DNA of 64,000 nucleotides, taken from positions 124,001-188,000 of the forward strand of contig CAJXJY010000001.1 in the NCBI GenBank assembly GCA_913055875.1, written 5' to 3'. Below the pieces are notes generated by a model. The model worked only from the letters and a program-made list of their open reading frames with translations. It made no database searches and had not been told where the DNA came from. The stretch comes from an uncultured Altererythrobacter sp. Its GTDB lineage: Bacteria; Pseudomonadota; Alphaproteobacteria; Sphingomonadales; Sphingomonadaceae. The position numbers were made by a program, and so were the translations under genes. The number at the start of each line of letters is the position of its first letter. Position 1 is the first letter of the stretch. Below, in pieces: positions 43,936 through 52,830 of this stretch.

Positions 43936-44176
43936 TTTTTTGTTTGGCCTCAAGCGCCTGCGGGCCCGTCCGGGCCCTTAGGCTTCCGCCCTACCGGGCG
44001 TCGCGCGGTCGCGCTCTGGCTGCCGCGACCAGGAACCGGGGCCATGCCGAGAAGCCTGGAATGGTCCGGTCCGCGACCAGCGGACCGCAAGGCCGACCGG
44101 CCGCCCGCAGGCGCCCGGAGCGAAGCGGAGGAACCGCGCCGAGGACGCTCGCACGGAGGTGCGAGCGAAAAACAAA
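43936..44176. repeat. Repeat family A, copy 3 (full length, inverted relative to copy 1)
   Basis: Read on the minus strand it starts directly after the LytTR regulator stop: a T-run, hairpin CTCGCACCTCCGTGCGAG, CCGCTTCGCT, hairpin CGGTCCGCTGGTCGCGGACCG, GACCATTCCAGG, CCCGGTTCCTGGTCGCGGCAG, and ends GGCGCTTGAGGCCAAAC. This is the same order as copy 1. It fills the gap up to nadC. Confidence 0.85.
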
Positions 44177-44974
44177 CTAATGCACAAAGCGAGCCACAAC
44201 ATCGCGATAGCTGCGCGAAACCTTCACCTCGGCCCCGCTATCCAGCACCAGGAAGCATTCGCCGTTGGTGTGCGGCTTGACCTGCCGGACCTGGTCGAGA
44301 TTGACGATGGTCGAGCGGTGCACGCGCTGGAAGCGGCGCGGGTCGAGGCGGCGTTCGAGATCCTTCATCGTCTCGCGCAGGATCAGCGAATTGTCGCCGG
44401 TATAGATGCACATGTAATCGCCCGCGGCCTCGATATGCTCGATCGATTCGACTTCGACACGGAAGATCTGGCCGCGGTCCTTGACGTTGATCAGCTTCTC
44501 GTAGCGGTCGCTGCTCTCGCCCTCGCCCTCGGCGAATTCCTCCGCCGCGCCGGGTGCGACTTCGCTCAGCACGTTCATCAGCTTTTCCGCCTCGTCGGCC
44601 GATTTCCTTTCCGCCAGCCGCTGGCGCACGCGCTCGATCGTGTCGGCGAGCTTGTCCTCGTCGACCGGCTTCATCAAATAGTTGACCGCATTGGCTTCGA
44701 ACGCGCGGATCGCGTGCTCCTGGTAGGCGGTGACGAACACGAATAGCGGCGGCTCGAGGTCCATCACCCCCTTGACCACCGAGAAGCCGTCGAAGCCGGG
44801 CATCTGGATGTCGAGGAAGACGAGGTCGGGCTTGGCGGTCTTGATCGTGCGGATCGCCTCGCGGCCGTTATTGCAGGTGGCGATGATCTCGACGTCCTCG
44901 AACGGTTCGAGCCGCAGTTCGAGGCCCTGGATGGCGAGCTTTTCGTCGTCGACGATGATGGCGCGTATGGTCAT
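44177..44974 (-). CDS. LytTR-family response regulator (second pair)
   Basis: A 265-residue regulator: receiver domain with VDDEKLA near 9, phospho-acceptor Asp about 54 in FLDIQMPGFDG and Lys in YLMKPVDEDK; a 40-residue acidic linker (VAPGAAEEFAEGEGESS); and a LytTR domain ending RRFQRVHRSTIVNLDQVRQV and VKVSRSYRDVVARFVH. The start overlaps the kinase stop by 4 bp. It is paralogous in layout to the 4095 regulator and, like it, is followed directly by repeat A. Confidence 0.94.
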   Translation of the reverse strand: MTIRAIIVDDEKLAIQGLELRLEPFEDVEIIATCNNGREAIRTIKTAKPDLVFLDIQMPGFDGFSVVKGVMDLEPPLFVFVTAYQEHAIRAFEANAVNYLMKPVDEDKLADTIERVRQRLAERKSADEAEKLMNVLSEVAPGAAEEFAEGEGESSDRYEKLINVKDRGQIFRVEVESIEHIEAAGDYMCIYTGDNSLILRETMKDLERRLDPRRFQRVHRSTIVNLDQVRQVKPHTNGECFLVLDSGAEVKVSRSYRDVVARFVH

Positions 44975-46182
44975 GTGGTGTTTCCAATGGGGGCGGTGCC
45001 CGATCCGATCAAGACGCGTGAGGGCGCGTCCGGTTTCGGCAGGGCGGGGGAAGGGGCCTCGGCGGATTGCTCCTCCTCCGAGGCTTCGTGCGGAAGTTCG
45101 ATGACGACGGTGAAGCCACCTTCGGCAGGCGTGCGGATTTCGAAGCGGTGGTCTTCGCCATAGGCTTGTTCGAGCCGGCCGCGGATATTGGCGAGGCCGA
45201 CCCCGGTCGACACGGTTTCGGGCTCGCCGGTGATCGCGCGCGGCAGGCTGTGCCGCGTCTGCGCCTGCAGGCCGGGGCCGGTGTCGGACACCGACAGCCG
45301 CAGCCGGGGACCGACGATCTTCGCCGACAGCGAGATGCGCGCGCCTTCCTCCTGCGGAGTGACCGCGTATTTGATTGCGTTCTCGACCAGCGGCTGGAGC
45401 AGCATCGCGGGCAGGCAGGCTTCGGCGGCGTCGGGATCGATATCGAATTCGGTCCGCAGCCGCTCCTCGAACCGCATCCGCTCGATATCGAGATAGAGCT
45501 TCAGCGTCTCGACTTCCTGTGCGACGGTGACCTTGCCCGAGGGTTCGGTCATCAGCGTGTGGCGCAGGAAGCCCGACAGGCGGGTGAGCATCGCATTGGC
45601 GGGCTCGGTCTGCTTCAATAGCACCAGCGTACTGATCGAATTGAGCGTGTTGAACAGGAAATGCGGATTGAGCTGGTAGCGCAGCATGGCGAGCTGCGCG
45701 CTGGTCGCCTGCATTTCGAGCCGTTCGAGCCGGTCGGCCTGCGCCTCGACCTGGACGTAGAAATTGATCGCGTAATAGAGCGCCGACCACGCGCCGAGCA
45801 GCGTCAGGTCGAAGAAGAAGATGCCGATGATGCGCTGCGCAAAACCCGCATCGCTGTCGGCGCGGTAGAGGCCGATCACCCACGAATCGATGAAGGCGAA
45901 CAACACCACCGCCACCGCCAGTACCAGCGCGGTCGAGCCCCAGGTCACCAGCGGGGTGCGGCCGATCAGCTGGCGGTAGATCACCGACAGGATCAGGCTG
46001 ATCGAAAAACCGGTGATGGTCGCGATCAGGATCACCACCAGCAGGCTGGCCGGATGGCCGTTGGCGAAGGCCGACATGCCGCGCAGCAGCAACGCGCCCG
46101 CCCAGCCCGCGAATTGCAGGTTCCAGAAGGCGCGGTTCTTGTTGGCGAAGAACGGCGTGGGGCGAAACGGCAGCTTGGCCAT
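44971..46182 (-). CDS. LytS/YehU-type sensor histidine kinase (second pair)
   Basis: A 403-residue kinase with hydrophobic segments near residues 24-36, 46-66, 80-97 and 119-137. The phospho-acceptor motif NPHFLFNTLNSIS lies near 172, with ATP-binding motifs LLQPLVENAIKYAVTPQ and SDTGPGLQ. The C-terminal 45 residues are acidic and proline-rich beyond the ATPase domain. Unlike the first kinase it has no large extracytoplasmic loop. It overlaps the regulator by 4 bp and is divergent from the HD gene. Confidence 0.93.
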   Translation of the reverse strand: MAKLPFRPTPFFANKNRAFWNLQFAGWAGALLLRGMSAFANGHPASLLVVILIATITGFSISLILSVIYRQLIGRTPLVTWGSTALVLAVAVVLFAFIDSWVIGLYRADSDAGFAQRIIGIFFFDLTLLGAWSALYYAINFYVQVEAQADRLERLEMQATSAQLAMLRYQLNPHFLFNTLNSISTLVLLKQTEPANAMLTRLSGFLRHTLMTEPSGKVTVAQEVETLKLYLDIERMRFEERLRTEFDIDPDAAEACLPAMLLQPLVENAIKYAVTPQEEGARISLSAKIVGPRLRLSVSDTGPGLQAQTRHSLPRAITGEPETVSTGVGLANIRGRLEQAYGEDHRFEIRTPAEGGFTVVIELPHEASEEEQSAEAPSPALPKPDAPSRVLIGSGTAPIGNTT

Positions 46183-46276
46183 GGCCTGCCGCTCTAGCCG
46201 ATTTTGCGGTGCGCGTCAGATAGTTTTGCCGCAGGCCGCCGACTGGTGTAAACCGCTGGTCGAGGAGATTGGACAA

Positions 46277-46897
46277 ATGGACGTTACCGAGCAGACGCTC
46301 CATGGAGCGGCGGAGCGCGCGAAGTTCCGCGAAATGAAGGAAGGCACTGCCGAGGACTGGGGGATCATCGCGGGCCATTTCCGCGAATTCGCCGGCGGGG
46401 TGGCGGACCGGGTGCTCGACCACCTCAGGCTGCTCGACGGCGATTTCGGCGGCTTTCCGGTCGACCGGCTCGAACATTCGCTGCAGACCGCGACGCGCGC
46501 GCATCGCGACGGGCGCGACGAGCAATATGTGGTGATGGCGCTGCTGCACGATATCGGCGACACGCTGGGGAGCTTCAACCACCCCGATGTCGCGGCGGCG
46601 ATCCTCAAGCCGTTCGTGAGCGAGGAATTGCACTGGATCTGCCAGCATCACGGGCATTTCCAGGGCTATTACTATTTCCACTTCCTCGGCATGGACAAGG
46701 ACAGCCGCGAGAAATTCCGCGATCATCCCTATTTCGATGCCTGCGCCGAGTTCTGCGAGAAATACGACCAGGCCGCGTTCGATCCCGATTACGATAGCGA
46801 GCCGCTATCCTTCTTCGAGCCGATGGTGCGCCGGGTGATGGCGAAGCCGCTCGCGACGCTGTACGAGATCGAGGAAGAGGCGGAGGCTGCGGAGTAG
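46277..46897 (+). CDS. HD-domain protein, PhnZ-like
   Basis: A 206-residue protein whose metal ligands follow the HD order: HSLQTATRAHRDG near residue 56, ALLHDIGDTLGSFNH near 88 (His-Asp), LHWICQHHGHFQGYYYFH near 118 and a later Asp. Similarity in this order and in GYYYFHF to PhnZ-type mixed-valent di-iron oxygenases is stronger than to nucleotide phosphohydrolases, so an oxygenase role on a small organic or phosphonate substrate is possible. Divergent from the kinase operon; the stop is 3 bp from repeat P5. Confidence 0.8.
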   Translation: MDVTEQTLHGAAERAKFREMKEGTAEDWGIIAGHFREFAGGVADRVLDHLRLLDGDFGGFPVDRLEHSLQTATRAHRDGRDEQYVVMALLHDIGDTLGSFNHPDVAAAILKPFVSEELHWICQHHGHFQGYYYFHFLGMDKDSREKFRDHPYFDACAEFCEKYDQAAFDPDYDSEPLSFFEPMVRRVMAKPLATLYEIEEEAEAAE

Positions 46898-46900
46898 CTG

Positions 46901-47231
46901 GTTTTCCGGCGGTGACGAGAGTTGTCGCTACTTGGCAAGTGTCGGACCGCCGGGAGCGGCACCGGCCCACGCCCCCACCCGGTGCTTCGTTTTCTGGCGG
47001 TGTCGAGATCTGTCGCATCTTGGCAGGCATCTGAACGCCAGAAGCGGCACCGGCCCGCTCCCCCTCCCGGCCACCCATAGGCTACTAACGTCGGGGTGGC
47101 CGGGAGGGGGAGCGGGCCGGTGCCGCAAGGGAGGGACGGACGTCCCGACTGCACGCGACGAGGACTCGGGCCGGGTGGGGGCGTGGGATGGAACAGCAAG
47201 GGCCGGACGGAGGTCCGGCCCGCACGCAACC
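46901..47231. repeat. P-family palindromic mosaic, copy 5
   Basis: X module from 46901; half core (GGCACCGGCCCACGCCCCC); X variant ending GCCAGAA; core 47045-47125; a weak Y hairpin near 47133-47150; GGGGGCGTGGGATGGAACAG; and Y hairpin 47200-47221 (inverted, stem GGGCCGGAC). It fills a convergent gap of 365 bp. Confidence 0.9.
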
Positions 47232-47262
47232 AAGGCTCCGCGCAGGCACCGCTTCCACGACT

Positions 47263-48216
47263 TTATTCGTCGATGTCGCGGACGAAATGCCGCGACCAAT
47301 CGGCGCGGCTCTGCGCATCGACATGGGGCTCCATGGCCTCGATCTCGGTGGCGATGATCTTCACCCGGTCTCGCCATTTGTACCCTTCCCGAATGCGGAA
47401 CAGGCCGCCGGGGGGCGGCTCGGGACGCATGCGTTCGAGCAGGCGGATCGCTGCGCGCGGATCGTGGCCGGCATTCGCCAGCAGCCAGGGTGCGAGCCGG
47501 TCTGCCTCGCGCTCGGTCGCTCGGATATCCCCCGCTTTGCGTCCGCGCCCGTCAAGCCAGGCTTGATGGCCGAGCAGAATGTGGGCGAGTTCGTGTGCGA
47601 CGACCGCGGCGAACTCTTCGGCGGGATAGGCAAAGGCGGGAAAATCGGGTCCCATCCCGACCCGCTCTCCGTTGGCTGACGCGTGCGTGCCGGAAGAAGC
47701 GAGTTCGAACCGGCTGCGGCAAGCGAGGACGGGAGCGATGGCGACGCCGTGCGACGTTCCGTCGGGTGCCGTCCAGCCGACTACCGGCGGCGGACTAGAC
47801 CGCAATTCGGTCGCGATTGCTTCGCGCGATGTGGCAAGCCGCCCGTCGGAGTGCTCGGTGAAGCCGAAATCCGCGACCATCGCCTCGTTGACCGTTTCGA
47901 GCATCGCGCCCGGTACGATTCCGGCTCGCTCCGCCGGTGAGCCGGACGCCACCGCCCGCACCGCGATTCCGCCATCGCGTTTGAAAACCGAAAGCGTCTG
48001 CCCCGGATCGGCGGCGGCCGCGATGTCGCGCAGCGCAATGCCGAGCGACGGCTCGCTCTCGCGGCAATAAGGGGCATTGGCGACCGCCAAATTCCAGCCA
48101 ACGTCGAACAATTGCCGGTCGAGGTGCTGCCATGTGCGGTGCTCGTCGGGCGGGCTATCCGCCGCGAGAGCGGGCGGCGTGAGCGGCAGGAGCATGGCGG
48201 CGAGCCAGCCGCGCAT
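47263..48216 (-). CDS. Exported HExxH metalloprotease with PDZ-like segment
   Basis: A 317-residue protein: signal peptide (GWLAAMLLPLTPPALAADS), a PDZ-like region around 75-130 (GGIAVRAVASGSPAERAGIV, typical of carboxylate-binding loops), then a zinc site VVAHELAHILLGH near residue 201 and a downstream Glu in ATEREADRLAPWLL. This layout fits M48-like periplasmic proteases. It is the last gene of a run of envelope quality-control genes (DsbA-like, M48, hydrolase). Confidence 0.82.
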   Translation of the reverse strand: MRGWLAAMLLPLTPPALAADSPPDEHRTWQHLDRQLFDVGWNLAVANAPYCRESEPSLGIALRDIAAAADPGQTLSVFKRDGGIAVRAVASGSPAERAGIVPGAMLETVNEAMVADFGFTEHSDGRLATSREAIATELRSSPPPVVGWTAPDGTSHGVAIAPVLACRSRFELASSGTHASANGERVGMGPDFPAFAYPAEEFAAVVAHELAHILLGHQAWLDGRGRKAGDIRATEREADRLAPWLLANAGHDPRAAIRLLERMRPEPPPGGLFRIREGYKWRDRVKIIATEIEAMEPHVDAQSRADWSRHFVRDIDE

Positions 48217-48217
48217 G

Positions 48218-48910
48218 CTATTTCTTCGCGGCGTCGATCGCATCCTGCAGCGCTTCGACCCCGATCATGCCTTCGAGAACCTGGTCGCCCACCACCCAGC
48301 TCGGCGTGCCGCTGAACTGGAGCTGCTGTGCGAAAGCGTGGTTCCTGCCCAGCTCCGCCTGTACCTCCTGCGAAGCCAGCACCGGCTGCGCGGCTGCGGG
48401 ATCGACCCCCGCCGCCTGCGCCGCCGCGGCGATATTGGCCTCCGACGGCGATCCCTGCTCGAACATGGCGTCGTGAAAGGCGGCGAACTTGCCTTGCTTC
48501 GCCGCCGCAAGCGCCATTCCCGCCGCCGCATCGCTGCCTTGGAAGATCGGCCATTCGCGGATCACGACCTTGAGATCGGGATTGTCGGCGATCAGCTGCT
48601 GCACGTGCTCGACGCTGGCGCGGCAATAGGTGCAGCCGTAATCGGTGAATTCGACCAGCGTTACCGAACCATTGGGGTTGCCGAGCACAGCGCCGGGGAA
48701 GGGTTCGACCACTTCGTCGGCGATCGAGGCGAGCCGTTCGGCGCTCTGGCTGCGCTGATAGGCCTCGGCCATCTCGGGCAGGATATCGGGGTTGTCGAGC
48801 AGGTATTCGCGCGTCTGCGTATCGCCGAGGCCCGACAGCGACCATGCCGCCGCGCCGCCGAAGCCGGCCACCAGCGCCACCGCCGCGCTCAGGAAGAGGG
48901 ATTTCGCCAT
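48218..48910 (-). CDS. DsbA family thioredoxin-fold protein
   Basis: A 230-residue periplasmic protein, signal-anchored (SLFLSAAVALVAGFGGAAAW). The redox motif is GCTYC near residues 90-94 (CTYC), preceded by NPNGSVTLVEFTDY. It ends with GTPSWVVGDQVLEGMIG, the cis-Pro loop of DsbA/BdbD/Com1-like oxidoreductases. It lies 1 bp from the next gene and 10 bp after the M48 gene. Confidence 0.92.
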   Translation of the reverse strand: MAKSLFLSAAVALVAGFGGAAAWSLSGLGDTQTREYLLDNPDILPEMAEAYQRSQSAERLASIADEVVEPFPGAVLGNPNGSVTLVEFTDYGCTYCRASVEHVQQLIADNPDLKVVIREWPIFQGSDAAAGMALAAAKQGKFAAFHDAMFEQGSPSEANIAAAAQAAGVDPAAAQPVLASQEVQAELGRNHAFAQQLQFSGTPSWVVGDQVLEGMIGVEALQDAIDAAKK

Positions 48911-48920
48911 ATTTCGAGAG

Positions 48921-50276
48921 CTACCGGCGCTCGCGCATGCGTTCAAGCTCGCCGCGCGCCTGCAGCTCGATATCCTGCGCGCGCAGCCAGTCGGGCGAGC
49001 CTTCGGGCAGGCCCGCCGCCGCCGCCTGCGCGCTGCGCAGGGCCAGCGGATACTGCCGGCTCATCACCTGTTGCTCCGCGCTGGCGAGCCGCGCGCGCGG
49101 CATGTCGCCGCGCGCGGCATAGACCACGCCGAGCTGGTACCAGGCGAACGGGTTGTAGCGGTCGCGCGCGACAGCGGCGCGAAGCACCCGCTCGGCCTCG
49201 GGGTGGTTCGCCGAATCCTCGGTCGCGAGCAGCGCATGGCCGAACATCGAGGCGATCAGCGGCTGGTGGTTGGTCAGCTCGGTCGCCTTGCGCAGCGGTG
49301 CGATCGCTTCTCCCGGGCGGCCCGATTCGAGCAGCACCTGCCCCTTCAATTCGAGGAAATACGGATCGTCGGGATCGCTCGCGAGCAGGGCGTCGGTCTC
49401 GGCCAGCGCCTTGTCGATATGCGCCTCCTTGTGCCACGCATAGGCGCGGGCGTACCGTGCGGGCACGTCCTGCCGCGTCTCGGGATAGGCGTTGAGCACG
49501 CGCCAGGGTTCGGCCTGGTAGCCGTACAGCTTGGCCTTGATCCGTTCGAAGCGCGCCTGCAGCTCGGGATCGTCGGGTGCGTCCCAGGCGGGATCGACCG
49601 TATAGACCTCGCGCAGCCGCGCCATGCGGTCGCCCGACAGCGGGTGCGTGCGGACGAAGGCCTGCTCGTCGTCCTGGCTGCGTCCGTAGCGGAATTCCTG
49701 GTTCTGCAGCTTGCCGAAAAAAGCGAGCGAGCCGCGCCCGGAAATACCTGCCGCGGAGAGATATTCGGCGCCCGCGGCGTCGGCGGATGCTTCCTGGACT
49801 CGGCTGAAAGCGAGGAACTTGCCGAGCGCCGCACGCTGTCCGGCCATGATCGCGCCCATCGCCGCCTCGCCCGATCCGGCGAGCGCCGCGCCGATGCCCA
49901 CCAGCAGCGACAGGATCGAGATGCCGCTCGCATCGGCCATGCCCTCGCTGTAGCGGATCACATGCCCGCCGGTGATATGGCCGAGCTCGTGCGCGATCAC
50001 GCCCTGCACCTCGTTGGCGGTATCGGCCGCCTCGATCAGACCGCTGTGGATGTAGACCGCCTGCCCGCCGGCGACGAAGGCGTTGATCGAGCGGTCGTTG
50101 ATCAGCACGATGTCGACATTGCCCGGCTCGAGCCCGGCGGCCTCGACCAGCGGTGCGGCCATGTCGTCGAGCAGCGCCTCGGTTTCGGCGTCGCGCAGCA
50201 CGGATTGCGCCGCGGCGGGCTCGACGACGAGGCCGAACGCGGCGACGAAAGCGATCAGATGGGTGAGAAAGCGCAT
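48921..50276 (-). CDS. M48 family metalloprotease with TPR-like C-terminus (BepA-like)
   Basis: A 451-residue exported protein: signal peptide (FVAAFGLVVEPAAAQS), M48 zinc site VIAHELGHITGGH near residue 94 with EASADAAGAEYLSAAG as the third ligand region, THPLSGDRMARL, then TPR-like helices from about 270 (ALAETDALLASDPDDPYFLE, KGQVLLESGRPGEAIAPLR). The arrangement matches BepA/YfgC, a periplasmic protease-chaperone for outer membrane proteins. Confidence 0.92.
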   Translation of the reverse strand: MRFLTHLIAFVAAFGLVVEPAAAQSVLRDAETEALLDDMAAPLVEAAGLEPGNVDIVLINDRSINAFVAGGQAVYIHSGLIEAADTANEVQGVIAHELGHITGGHVIRYSEGMADASGISILSLLVGIGAALAGSGEAAMGAIMAGQRAALGKFLAFSRVQEASADAAGAEYLSAAGISGRGSLAFFGKLQNQEFRYGRSQDDEQAFVRTHPLSGDRMARLREVYTVDPAWDAPDDPELQARFERIKAKLYGYQAEPWRVLNAYPETRQDVPARYARAYAWHKEAHIDKALAETDALLASDPDDPYFLELKGQVLLESGRPGEAIAPLRKATELTNHQPLIASMFGHALLATEDSANHPEAERVLRAAVARDRYNPFAWYQLGVVYAARGDMPRARLASAEQQVMSRQYPLALRSAQAAAAGLPEGSPDWLRAQDIELQARGELERMRERR

Positions 50277-50287
50277 CGGATGCGACG

Positions 50288-51232
50288 CTAGCGGGTTTCG
50301 CCCTGAACCGGAACTGAAGTTCGGATGAAAGCGTCCGGGTCGCGCGCGAATTCCACCACCGGGTCGAGCACACGGCGGTTGTGCCGCCACGGGCTGGCCA
50401 GCGCGAGCAGGATGTCGGAGTGATCCGTTTCCGGATAGAACCGCGTCGCGACCGGCCCGCCCTCGGCGCCCACCGCTTGCGCCAGCGCGCGCGTGTTGCG
50501 CGGCTTGACGGTGGTGTCCTGCTCGCCCGTCATCAGCAGCAGCGGCGGTGCGTCTGCGCGCGCGTAAGTGATCGGTTGCGTTTCCTCCGGCCGCGGCGCC
50601 TCGCCGAAGCTGGCCTTGGTCGAATCGCTGTCGAAGGGGTAGAAATCGTAGGGTCCGGCGAGCCCGATCACGCCCGCGATATCGCCCGATCCGAGCCCTT
50701 CGCGCCCGAGCCATTGCCGGTCGAGGGCGGTCATGACGACATTGTAGGCCCCCGCCGAATGGCCCGCGAGCACGATATGCGCGGGATCGCCGCCGTGCCG
50801 CGCGATATTGGCCTTGGTCCAGGCGATGGCGCCGGCGGTGTCCTCGAGCATGTCGGGATAGAGCGCATCGGGATGCAGCCGGTAGCCCGCCAGCACCACG
50901 ACGAACCCCTCGGGGGCGAGCGCGCGGGCGACAAAGCCGTAATCGTCGGGATCGCCCGCGCGCCAGCTGCCGCCATGGACGAACAGGATCACCGGCAGGG
51001 TGCCTTCGGTTTCCTGCGAGCGGTAAACCGCCAGCTTCTGCGCCGGGGCGTCGCCGATTACCGCGCGTTCGACCAGCGCGACCTTGCGTTCGGTGCCGGC
51101 GAGCCGGTCGATCGTGTCGATCACCGCCGGGCCGTTGCGCGCGACGGCGTATTGGAAGGCTAACCACCCGCCGAGCGCCAGCAGCGCGACGATGCCCAGG
51201 GTCCAGATCACGCGTTTCCTCGTTTTGGTCAT
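50288..51232 (-). CDS. Alpha/beta hydrolase (lipase/esterase type), membrane-anchored
   Basis: A 314-residue protein with an N-terminal membrane helix (VIWTLGIVALLALGGWLAF). Oxyanion-hole motif FVHGGSW near 86, nucleophile elbow LAGHSAGAYN near 155, acidic residue in MTGEQDTTVK, and a His in PETDHSDIL near 278: the complete hydrolase triad of the hormone-sensitive-lipase-like group. Substrate unknown. It precedes the M48 gene on the same strand by 11 bp. Confidence 0.87.
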   Translation of the reverse strand: MTKTRKRVIWTLGIVALLALGGWLAFQYAVARNGPAVIDTIDRLAGTERKVALVERAVIGDAPAQKLAVYRSQETEGTLPVILFVHGGSWRAGDPDDYGFVARALAPEGFVVVLAGYRLHPDALYPDMLEDTAGAIAWTKANIARHGGDPAHIVLAGHSAGAYNVVMTALDRQWLGREGLGSGDIAGVIGLAGPYDFYPFDSDSTKASFGEAPRPEETQPITYARADAPPLLLMTGEQDTTVKPRNTRALAQAVGAEGGPVATRFYPETDHSDILLALASPWRHNRRVLDPVVEFARDPDAFIRTSVPVQGETR

Positions 51233-51296
51233 GCGGGGAGGGCTTTAGCGTCGGTATTGGCGAAACTGAAATAGTACCGGGCCGGGGAGAGTCCTT

Positions 51297-51467
51297 GTTG
51301 CGTGCGGTCAGGACCTCCGTCCTGACCTTGCTGTTCCGTCCCACGCCCCCACCCGGCCACCCCGACTATAGTATCCTATGGGTGGCCGGGTGGGGGCGTG
51401 GGCCGGTGCCGCTCCCGGCGGTCAGATATCTGCCAAGCAGCGACAGGTCTCCACACCGCCGGAAAAC
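51297..51467. repeat. P-family palindromic mosaic, copy 6
   Basis: Y hairpin 51306-51327 (stem GGTCAGGAC, loop CTCC), then core without the outermost arm on the left (CCCACGCCCCCACCCGGCCACCC) and complete on the right, then an inverted X arm ending CACCGCCGGAAAAC. Fills most of the 275 bp gap, 40 bp from the APP1-like gene stop. Confidence 0.88.
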
Positions 51468-51507
51468 AACAACTCCTCCCCGACCAACCGCCCCCGGGGA
51501 AGCACCA

Positions 51508-52596
51508 TCACCCCGTTTCCTCGACCGTCTCCACGATTCTCGTCGCCTTGCGATCCCTGTCGAGCCCGGTCGCCTTGAGGAAGGCCTGCCCGGTCTCGTA
51601 GGTGCTGCCGAGCCACAGCGGCACGCCGGCGGCCTCGATCGTCGCGCGTGCGGCGACCTCCTCGGGCGAGAGGGCTCCGCCTGCGGTGCGGATGAACACC
51701 GCCGCGATCCGGCGCGGGTTCTTCTCGACCACGTCGGCGAAGGCGGGCAGATCGCCCTGCGTGTCGTCGCCGATCAGCGCGAAGCGCAGGTCCGGGTAGG
51801 TGCCGATGATGGTGTCGATCGATTGGCGCTTGTGCGCCCCGTGCCCCGCGCTCCCGAACGTCGCACGGTCGAGGCCCCAGTCGCGCAGGAACACCGGCCC
51901 GATCGGCAGCCTGCGCGTCTTCTTGAATGCGACGAGGTAGGAGAACAGGTTCCACGGGCTCGACGAGACGTAGAAGAACGGCCGCTCGTTGAGCGTCGGG
52001 ATCTGGCTGCCGAGATCGGCGGTCTCCTCGACTATCACCGATCCCCCGCCGAGCGCGGCGTAGAAGGCGTCGGCGCCGGGCACCGCGATACGTTCCTCGG
52101 GCAGTTCCGCGAGCACGCGGCGCCAGTTGCGCACCAGCGAGCGAAAGCCGCCGGTGATGCCGGTCTCGATGATGGTGTCGTCGATATCCGAGATCACTCC
52201 GAGGCGAGTCGCCTTGCCGGGCACGAACACCAGCCCCTCGACGCATTGCGGGCCGTCGCGGTTGAGCCAGTGCAGCACCACCACTTCCCATGACGGGCGC
52301 TCGGGGAAGGGCAGCGCGTCGAGCGCGAGATCGAAATGGACGAAGCCCTCGCGGTCGGTGGTCCGCGCGACCTCGTGCTTGCCGGTGGCGGTGTCGAATT
52401 CGAGTCGCACTTCGAGCCCGGCGACCTCGCGCGAGGCGAATTGCGACAGCATGGTGCGCATCGCCTGCAGCCTGCCGCCGCGCTCGAAGCCGGGCTTGCC
52501 CGAGCGCAGCGCGCGCGCCGAAATGGCGAGGCGCTGTTCGTTGCGATAGCCGAAATAGGGCTGGATGCGGGGCGGCTGTCCGGGGATCAGGGGCAT
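51508..52596 (-). CDS. APP1-like phosphatidate phosphatase family protein (DUF2183)
   Basis: A 362-residue protein with the catalytic DxDxT motif ISDIDDTIIETGIT near residue 134, the lipid-phosphatase core of APP1. Other blocks: FFYVSSSPWNLFSYLV near 220, GTYPDLRFALIGDDTQGD near 275 and FIRTAGG. An N-terminal beta domain (residues 50-115) precedes it. The start is the ATG at 52596; upstream frame has no homology. Two P-repeats flank the gene. Confidence 0.88.
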   Translation of the reverse strand: MPLIPGQPPRIQPYFGYRNEQRLAISARALRSGKPGFERGGRLQAMRTMLSQFASREVAGLEVRLEFDTATGKHEVARTTDREGFVHFDLALDALPFPERPSWEVVVLHWLNRDGPQCVEGLVFVPGKATRLGVISDIDDTIIETGITGGFRSLVRNWRRVLAELPEERIAVPGADAFYAALGGGSVIVEETADLGSQIPTLNERPFFYVSSSPWNLFSYLVAFKKTRRLPIGPVFLRDWGLDRATFGSAGHGAHKRQSIDTIIGTYPDLRFALIGDDTQGDLPAFADVVEKNPRRIAAVFIRTAGGALSPEEVAARATIEAAGVPLWLGSTYETGQAFLKATGLDRDRKATRIVETVEETG

Positions 52597-52646
52597 GTCT
52601 CCCACCCCTAACCGGTGCGGCGTGCGGGGTTCAAGCCGGTGGGATT

Positions 52647-52822
52647 GTTTTCCGGGGCACTGGTTTTCCGGCGGAGACGAGATCTGACGCTGCTTGGCAA
52701 ATATCGGACCACCGGGGCTGTTCCATCCCACGCCCCCACCCGGTTTTTTGCTGGCGGTGACGCGACCTGTCGCATTGCGGCAAGCATCGGACCGCCAGAA
52801 GCGGCACCAGCCCGCAAGCAAC
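52647..52822. repeat. P-family palindromic mosaic, copy 7 (fragmented)
   Basis: X module (GTTTTCCGGCGGAGACGAGA), GGGGCTGTTCCATCCCACGC half-arm, X variant with CTGGCGGT...ACCGCCAG, then only the start of a core (GCGGCACCAGCCCGCAAGC). It is the only locus without a full core palindrome and looks like a truncated version. 8 bp from the PAS gene stop. Confidence 0.82.
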
Positions 52823-52830
52823 AAATAATT

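Noticed and set aside
44177-46726. Continuous 849-codon minus-strand frame through the second regulator and kinase
   Set aside because: Only the regulator part encodes a protein; over the kinase it is an off-frame reading. The kinase is in its own frame with complete motifs.
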